Assembly (NCBI RefSeq): GCF_014837045.1
Contig: NZ_JACSPR010000002.1
Coordinates: 310,001-374,000 of the forward strand
Direction of reading: 5' to 3'
DNA from: Corynebacterium gallinarum
GTDB taxonomy: Bacteria; Actinomycetota; Actinomycetes; Mycobacteriales; Mycobacteriaceae
DNA: 64,000 bases
The stretch's first letter is position 1. Each line of letters starts with the position of its first letter. Of the stretch, positions 58,878-64,000 are shown piece after piece. The position numbers were made by a program, and so were the translations under genes. The notes beneath the pieces were generated by a model. The model searched no databases. It was given only the letters and a program-made list of their open reading frames with translations, and was not told the DNA's origin.

Positions 58878-60512
58878 CTAGTCCCGGTCGGCGTCATCGA
58901 AGTAGACCTCCTCATCCTCATCCGTGTCCTCTAGGCCGAGCAGTTCGCGGTGGAAGTCCTCGTACTCGGCGCCCCAGCCGGCGCGGTCGGTGCGGGCGAG
59001 GCCGCCGGTCTCCACGCGGGTGGTGCCATCGGGCTGCGGGTACATGCGCACCCAGATGCGGCGACGGCGCACGGTGAGCGAACCAACCAGGGCGGCCAGG
59101 GAGATGACCGTGGTCACCAGCACCCAGTTCTGGGTGGGGTCGCGGCTGATCTGGTAGTTGGCGAACTCGGAGGCACCGTCGAAGGTGATCTCCGTGCCGT
59201 CATCCAGGGTGACGGTGTCCCCCACCTGGAGGTTGACACGTTCGATCTTCTGCAGCTGGCCGCTGTGCATCAGGGAGGGGTCCAGGCTGAACAGCTGCTG
59301 GCCACGGCCGGTGTCCAGACCGTTGTCACCGCGGTAGATGTCGATGGCCACGGCCGGGTCACGCATCGCCGGGTAGGAGGAGGTGAGCAGTTCACCGTTC
59401 TCCCCGGCCCACTCGGCGGTCGGGGCGAACAGGCCCTGGATGGCCAGCTGGTTCTGGCGGCGGTCAAACAGATCCGGGTACAGGCCGGCCGGGGGGTCGA
59501 AACGCATGACACCGGAGGACAGGAAGAAGGTCAGGTCATCCGGGCGCCACTGCACGGTCTGGGTGCGGGTCTCCCCGTTGGGCCAGGTGACCGTGAAGGT
59601 CGGGGCGAAGCCGTGGCCTTGGAGGTAGACGCGGTCGCCCTCGACGCGCAGGGGGTGGTTGACGCGCAGCTCATAGTCGGTCCAGGTGTCCGGATCGTTG
59701 AAGATGTCATCGCCGACGGCGTAGGAGATATTCGAGCGGAACATCTCGGCCTGGCCGCTGGGCAGGTAATCCGCGCTGAAGTCGTGGGCCTCGAAACAGA
59801 AGGTGGTCAGGCCGGTGCCGTCGAAGTTGGCACCGGCACGGAAGGAGTCGAAGTTGGCGGTGGCGGTGTTGCAGAACACGGAGTCCTGGGTGTTCTGTTC
59901 ACCGTCGGTGACCACGATGACCATGCCCTCGTAGTAGAAGAACCGGCCCAGGCCGGCGGTGATGATCATGCCCACGATGCCCAGGTGGAACACCAGGTTG
60001 AAGAACTCACGGATGTACCCCTTCTCCGCGGAGATCGACCGGGCACCGGCGCGGTCCTCCTCGGCGGTGAAGGTGTTGGTCCGCCATCCCTTGAGCAGGC
60101 GCAGGGCGTTGTTCTCCACCTCGTCGACAGGCTGGTTGACCACCCCGGTGCCGTGGTGCTGCAGACGCGCGAGGTTGCGCGGGGCGCGGACCACGGGGGT
60201 TTTCATCGCCTTGTAGTGCTCGATGGACCGGGGCAGGATGCAGCCGACCAGGGAGATCAGCAGCAGGACGTAGATGGCGGTGAACCACGTGGAGGAGAAG
60301 ACGTCGAAAAGCTGCAGGCGGTCATAGACCTCCGCGAGGCGCCCGTTGTTCTCGATGTATTCGACCACGTTGGATTCGTTGAGGGACCGCTGTGGCAGCA
60401 GGGCGCCCGGGATGGCCGCGATGGCCAGCAGGAACAGCAACGCCAGGGCGGTACGCATGCTGGTCAGCCAGTTCCAGGACTTCCGCGCGTAGACCTTCAC
60501 GGTTTTAAGCAT
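58878..60512 (-). CDS. resB: Cytochrome c maturation protein ResB/CcsB
   Basis: Partner of ResC in System II haem export and attachment. 544 residues. Three N-terminal membrane segments (about 18-38, 76-96 and 170-190), a large extracytoplasmic domain (about 200-450) and a fourth segment near 455-475 (WVLVTTVISLAALVGSLTV), then an acidic tail (EDTDEDEEVYFDDADRD). N-terminal SMRTALALLFLLAIAAIPG is typical. Same operon as ccdA and resA-like, upstream of resC. Confidence 0.92.
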   Translation of the reverse strand: MLKTVKVYARKSWNWLTSMRTALALLFLLAIAAIPGALLPQRSLNESNVVEYIENNGRLAEVYDRLQLFDVFSSTWFTAIYVLLLISLVGCILPRSIEHYKAMKTPVVRAPRNLARLQHHGTGVVNQPVDEVENNALRLLKGWRTNTFTAEEDRAGARSISAEKGYIREFFNLVFHLGIVGMIITAGLGRFFYYEGMVIVVTDGEQNTQDSVFCNTATANFDSFRAGANFDGTGLTTFCFEAHDFSADYLPSGQAEMFRSNISYAVGDDIFNDPDTWTDYELRVNHPLRVEGDRVYLQGHGFAPTFTVTWPNGETRTQTVQWRPDDLTFFLSSGVMRFDPPAGLYPDLFDRRQNQLAIQGLFAPTAEWAGENGELLTSSYPAMRDPAVAIDIYRGDNGLDTGRGQQLFSLDPSLMHSGQLQKIERVNLQVGDTVTLDDGTEITFDGASEFANYQISRDPTQNWVLVTTVISLAALVGSLTVRRRRIWVRMYPQPDGTTRVETGGLARTDRAGWGAEYEDFHRELLGLEDTDEDEEVYFDDADRD

Positions 60513-60653
60513 TGTCGTTGCCGGTTCTCTTCCTGTGGTTCAAACGGGGTATGAAAGGTTATTCAGTTATCGAAAAGGGGCTTCCGGGCCGGGTCGCGCG
60601 GGGTGTGCTTTACGACGCCGGTGGCGGGGCCTTCACCCCGCCCAGGGTCATCA

Positions 60654-61460
60654 TCAGATGAGGGTGGCACCGTACTCCACGGTCCACTGACGCACCCAGT
60701 TGATGAAGATGGCCCAGGAACCGGACAGCAGTGCCACACCGACGAGGATGAGCATGACGCCACCGAAGATCTGGATCTGGCGGGAATGTTTACGCAGCCA
60801 GTCCACACCGGTGATCGCACGCGAGGAACCCAGGGCGATGAGCAGGAACGGCAGGCCGAGCCCCATGCAGTAGCCGAGTATGAGGATCACACCGCGCAGG
60901 GCGGTCATGCCCTCGGTACCGGCGGAGACGGAGATGATCGCGGCCAGGGTCGGCCCCAGGCACGGTGTCCACCCCAGGGCGAACACGCCACCGAGCAGCG
61001 GGGCACCCACCCAGGTGGTCCAGCGTTTCGGGGCCATGCGGGTGTCCCGCTGCAGGGCGGGCACCATGCCCATGAACACCAGTCCCATGAGGATGGTGAT
61101 CACACCGCCGATGCGCATGAGGGTCTCGGCGTTGAGGGTGAGCATGCTGATCGCACCGAAGACGGTGACGGTGGCCAGGACGAACACCACGGTGAACCCG
61201 AGGATGAACAACAGGGCGGCGGTGCCCACCTGGAGGCGTTTGGTCTTGACCATCGTGCCACCGGAGGTGTACTCCACATCCCCGCCGACCACGCCGGCGA
61301 GGTAGGAGATGTAGCCGGGTACCAGGGGCACCACACACGGGCTGGCGAAGGAGACGAGGCCGGCGGCCAGGGCAGCGAGGATACCCAGGAACAGGGGGCC
61401 GGAACCGACGATGTCAGCGAACTGCTGGCCGATCCCCTGCGCCAGAATGATCTCGTTCAT
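60654..61460 (-). CDS. ccdA: Cytochrome c biogenesis thiol transporter CcdA
   Basis: DsbD/CcdA-type membrane protein that moves reducing power to the outside thioredoxin. Start ATG 61458-61460 (MNEIILAQGIGQQFAD), 268 residues, six to seven membrane segments. The two redox Cys sit in SFASPCVVPLVPGY (about residue 39) and GWTPCLGPTLAA (about 158). One base separates it from the resA-like stop, so the genes are co-translated. An upstream long frame is spurious. Confidence 0.94.
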   Translation of the reverse strand: MNEIILAQGIGQQFADIVGSGPLFLGILAALAAGLVSFASPCVVPLVPGYISYLAGVVGGDVEYTSGGTMVKTKRLQVGTAALLFILGFTVVFVLATVTVFGAISMLTLNAETLMRIGGVITILMGLVFMGMVPALQRDTRMAPKRWTTWVGAPLLGGVFALGWTPCLGPTLAAIISVSAGTEGMTALRGVILILGYCMGLGLPFLLIALGSSRAITGVDWLRKHSRQIQIFGGVMLILVGVALLSGSWAIFINWVRQWTVEYGATLI

Positions 61461-61461
61461 C

Positions 61462-62085
61462 TCAGGCCTCTTCCACCAGTGGCAGAGCCACGTCGAGGAT
61501 CTCATCGGCGGTGATCTCGCGGAGGAACACCGCGGCGGGGCGGTGCTGTTTGTCCAGGACGATGGTGGTGGGGATGACCGAGGCCGGCACACCACCGAGC
61601 TGGGCGGCGGTCATGAAGGGTGGATCGTAGATGCTCGGGAAGGTCAGGCCGTTGTCCACCGTGAAGTCCTGGGCGATCTCCCGGGAGTAGTCACGGACAT
61701 TGATGCCCAGGACGGTGCCACCCGGGGTGGAACCGTCACCGGCTGTCTGGAGCTGTTCGTGGATCTCCTGCAGGTCATCGGATTCCGAGCGGCACGGCGC
61801 GCACCACTGCCCCCAGGCGTTGAGGACAACCACCTGGTTCTCGTAGTCGGCGAGGTTGATCTCGGTGTTCTCATCCATGAGGGAGTCACCGCTGATCTGG
61901 TCGAGGGGCTGGCGTTCATCCTCCTCGTAGAAGATGTCCATCTGTCCGCCCGGCGAGTGGAACTGGAAGGTGCCGCCGACAGCCACCGCGTCGGTTCCCG
62001 CAGTGTCCTCGGCGCTGCAGGCCACCAGGGTGGTGGACCCGATGATGGCGGCACCGATGGTGGCTGCGATTTTCCTGACACGCAC
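61462..62085 (-). CDS. ResA/TlpA-like thioredoxin lipoprotein
   Basis: 207 residues with a lipoprotein signal peptide ending in the lipobox TLVACSAE (lipidated Cys at about 23), then a thioredoxin-like domain with the active site GQWCAPCRSE (about residue 93). The cis-Pro region is SVIPTTIVLD. It reduces apocytochrome c thiols outside the membrane, fed by CcdA just downstream. It follows the histidine phosphatase gene by 6 bp. Confidence 0.9.
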   Translation of the reverse strand: MRVRKIAATIGAAIIGSTTLVACSAEDTAGTDAVAVGGTFQFHSPGGQMDIFYEEDERQPLDQISGDSLMDENTEINLADYENQVVVLNAWGQWCAPCRSESDDLQEIHEQLQTAGDGSTPGGTVLGINVRDYSREIAQDFTVDNGLTFPSIYDPPFMTAAQLGGVPASVIPTTIVLDKQHRPAAVFLREITADEILDVALPLVEEA

Positions 62086-62091
62086 GGTTGA

Positions 62092-62700
62092 TCAGAGCTC
62101 CTGTGCTGGTTCGGTGTAGTGGACGTCCACGATCTGGTCGTCCTGGAACACCAGTGAGGTGACGGAGGCCAGGTCACACTGGCGCTTGGCCGGGTTGTGC
62201 CACAGCCGCTGGCCCCGGGCGGCACGTTGGATGCAGACGATGGGCAGCTGGTGGCTGACCAGGATCGCCTCGCGGCCCTCGGCGGCCTCACGGGCGCGGT
62301 CGACGGCCTTCATCACGCGCGCGGCGATATCCACGTAGTGCTCACCCCAGCTGGGCTGCAGCGGGTTGTACATCAGCTGCCAGCGCACGGGGTTGAGCAG
62401 CTGGGAACGCCATCCACGGGTGCGCAACCCCTCGAAGCGGTTGCCGGCCTCCAGGAGATCCTCATCGGTGTGGAGGTCCAAACCGGTGACCTCCACGAAG
62501 GGTTCGGCGGTTTCCTGCACGCGCTGGAGCGGGGAGGCCGCGAGGTAGGCCACATCGTGGTCGGCGAAGGCGGCCGCGGTGGTCGCGGCCTGTTTCCGTC
62601 CGCGTTCGGAGAGCGTGTATCCGGGCATGCGGCCGTAGAGGATCTTCTCGGGGTTGTGTACCTCGCCGTGGCGGACGAGGTGGACAATCGTGGAGCTCAT
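62092..62700 (-). CDS. Histidine phosphatase superfamily protein
   Basis: 202 residues with the RHG motif LVRHGEVHN (about 8-16), ASPLQRVQETAEPF (about 55-68) and the second His in ILVSHQLPIV (about 145). A phosphoglycerate-mutase-like phosphatase; the substrate is not defined. Located between hemL and the cytochrome c genes in apparent operon. Confidence 0.87.
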   Translation of the reverse strand: MSSTIVHLVRHGEVHNPEKILYGRMPGYTLSERGRKQAATTAAAFADHDVAYLAASPLQRVQETAEPFVEVTGLDLHTDEDLLEAGNRFEGLRTRGWRSQLLNPVRWQLMYNPLQPSWGEHYVDIAARVMKAVDRAREAAEGREAILVSHQLPIVCIQRAARGQRLWHNPAKRQCDLASVTSLVFQDDQIVDVHYTEPAQEL

Positions 62701-62768
62701 GACACCTTAGGGTTCAGGGTGGGGCCCGGCCTCAGGTGGCACCGGACCCCGGAAGGGGGTTCTGGTTG

Positions 62769-64000
62769 TTATGCGGTGGCAGCCGCAGCCGCACGGGCGG
62801 CGGGAACCAGGGCATTGTCGATCTTCTGGAAATCATCGTCCGTCAGGGCCGAGGACACAAACCAGGTTTCGAACACACTCGGTGGGGCGTAGACACCGTG
62901 ATCGAGCAGCGCGTGGAAGAACGGTGCGAACCGGAAGGTGTCAGCGTTCTTCATGTCGGTGAAGTTGTGCCCCTCCCCCTCGGCGAACCGGATGGAGAGC
63001 ATGTTGGAGGCGCGCTGGATGTGGTGCGCCACTCCCTCGCGGGTGAGTGCGTCGGAGATCAAGCCGTGCAGGCGGTCGGCGTTGGTGTCGATGGTGCGGT
63101 AGACCTCCTCGGTCGCCGCGCTTAACGACGCCCGGCCCGCCGCCACAGCCACCGGGTTACCGGACAGCGTCCCGGCCTGGTAGACGGGGCCCTGCGGGGC
63201 CAGCATGTTCATGATCTCGGCGCGACCACCGAAGGCTGCGGCCGGCAGACCACCGGAGACGACCTTGCCGAAGGTGACCAGGTCCGCACGGACCTTGTCC
63301 ACACCGAACCAACCACGGTAGGAGGTGCGGAAACCGGTCATGACCTCATCGAGGATGAGCAGTGCGCCGTCGGCATGCGCGATGGCCAGCAGATGCTCAT
63401 TGAAGTGGTTCTGCGGTGCCACGGTGCCCATGTTGCCGGCGGCGGCCTCAGTGATGATGCAGGCGATCTGGCCGGGGAACTCGGCGAAGGCGGCACGCAC
63501 GGCCTCGATGTCGTTGTAGGGCACCACGATGGTGTCGCGGGTCTGCGCACCGGTGATACCGGGGGAATCCGGCAGGGCGAAGGTGGCCACACCGGATCCG
63601 GCGGAGGCCAGCAGGGAATCCACGTGGCCGTGGTAGCAGCCGTCGAACTTCAGGATCTTGGGGCGCTGGGTGTAACCGCGGGCCAGACGGACCGCGGACA
63701 TGGTGGCCTCGGTGCCGGAGTTGACCAGGCGGACCTCCTCCACGGAGGTGCGGTTGATGATGTCCTGCGCCAGTTCCACCTCACCGATGGTGGGGGCACC
63801 GAAGGACAGTCCGTCGACGATGGTCTTCTGCACCGCCTCCAGCACGGCCGGGTGGGCGTGTCCCATGAGCATGGGACCCCAGGAGCAGACCAGGTCGACA
63901 TACTCATTGCCGTCGACGTCGATGAGGATGGAGCCATGGGCCCGGTCGATGAACCGGGCCTGGCCACCGACGGAGCCGAAGGCCCTCACGGGCGAGTTCA
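62769..64000 (-). CDS. hemL: Glutamate-1-semialdehyde 2,1-aminomutase (partial, 5' end outside)
   Basis: HemL is a PLP enzyme that makes 5-aminolevulinate for haem. The reading frame runs off the right edge ([16 protein letters not shown] is the last visible N-terminal part), so about 25-30 residues are missing. The PLP Lys lies in [18 protein letters not shown]. The GTG at 63989 is not the true start. It probably heads the haem / cytochrome c operon. Confidence 0.94.
   Translation of the reverse strand, partial: NSPVRAFGSVGGQARFIDRAHGSILIDVDGNEYVDLVCSWGPMLMGHAHPAVLEAVQKTIVDGLSFGAPTIGEVELAQDIINRTSVEEVRLVNSGTEATMSAVRLARGYTQRPKILKFDGCYHGHVDSLLASAGSGVATFALPDSPGITGAQTRDTIVVPYNDIEAVRAAFAEFPGQIACIITEAAAGNMGTVAPQNHFNEHLLAIAHADGALLILDEVMTGFRTSYRGWFGVDKVRADLVTFGKVVSGGLPAAAFGGRAEIMNMLAPQGPVYQAGTLSGNPVAVAAGRASLSAATEEVYRTIDTNADRLHGLISDALTREGVAHHIQRASNMLSIRFAEGEGHNFTDMKNADTFRFAPFFHALLDHGVYAPPSVFETWFVSSALTDDDFQKIDNALVPAARAAAAATA

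Overview
The window looks like a stretch of a high-GC Corynebacterium chromosome, and the gene order resembles C. efficiens / C. glutamicum. This is inferred from the trnW-secE-nusG / rplK-rplA / rplJL / rpoBC / rpsLG-fusA / tuf / S10 order, a scattered menaquinone gene set, an MgtA-type mannosyltransferase, a DUF3068 protein, and a DtxR-like box before an ArsR-type regulator. No database search was possible, so the species is an inference.

Layout. (1) 1-5162, minus strand: the first ten genes of the S10 operon (rpsJ-rplC-rplD-rplW-rplB-rpsS-rplV-rpsC-rplP-rpmC-rpsQ, running off the left edge). (2) 5867-9196: an acetate/acyl CoA-transferase divergent from a GlxA/AraC-type regulator, plus an orphan gene. 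(3) 9562-14428: tuf, fusA, rpsG, rpsL. (4) 14790-23223: a small DUF1707-type protein convergent with rpoB-rpoC. (5) 23678-33722: DUF3068 protein, rplJ-rplL with an L10-leader attenuator, an FAD amine-oxidase/phytoene-desaturase-like enzyme, a TetR-ABC transporter unit, rplK, rplA, nusG, secE and tRNA-Trp; then tRNA-Met, tRNA-Thr, tRNA-Tyr. (6) 34834-49761: menaquinone genes on both strands (polyprenyl diphosphate synthase, geranylgeranyl-reductase-like flavoprotein, menG, menD, menC, menB, menE, menA) with mgtA, a pterin dehydratase-like protein, a Pit phosphate transporter, DoxX and a glycosyltransferase interspersed. (7) 49773-51012: small membrane proteins and an ArsR regulator with a DtxR-like box. 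(8) 51091-57687: an accessory region. (9) 57633-64000: System II cytochrome c maturation (resC, resB, ccdA, resA-like), a histidine phosphatase and hemL (cut by the right edge).

Two things stand out as possibly undescribed. First, 52328-57687 is an integrative element inserted in the 3' end of resC. The last 56 bp of resC are duplicated at both ends with one mismatch, an N-terminally shortened tyrosine recombinase lies against the right end, and a paired GGGGAAATC repeat lies inside each end. The cargo is a translationally coupled five-gene minus-strand operon starting with a DEDDh exonuclease, plus two membrane-anchored unknowns. The old resC terminator is left stranded on the far side. Second, four intergenic loci (about 9.3, 30.3, 34.4 and 44.0 kb) each carry two adjacent long hairpins of two related types (A and B). 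These have conserved 19-20 nt arms and a conserved loop motif (GTCCTGGGG), a dispersed palindromic repeat family not tied to any gene.

Several genes (14790, 44437, 46128, 46701) have a -10-like hexamer only 6-8 bp before the start codon, suggesting leaderless mRNAs. The respiratory theme links the right half: menaquinone synthesis, cytochrome c maturation and haem synthesis sit close together.
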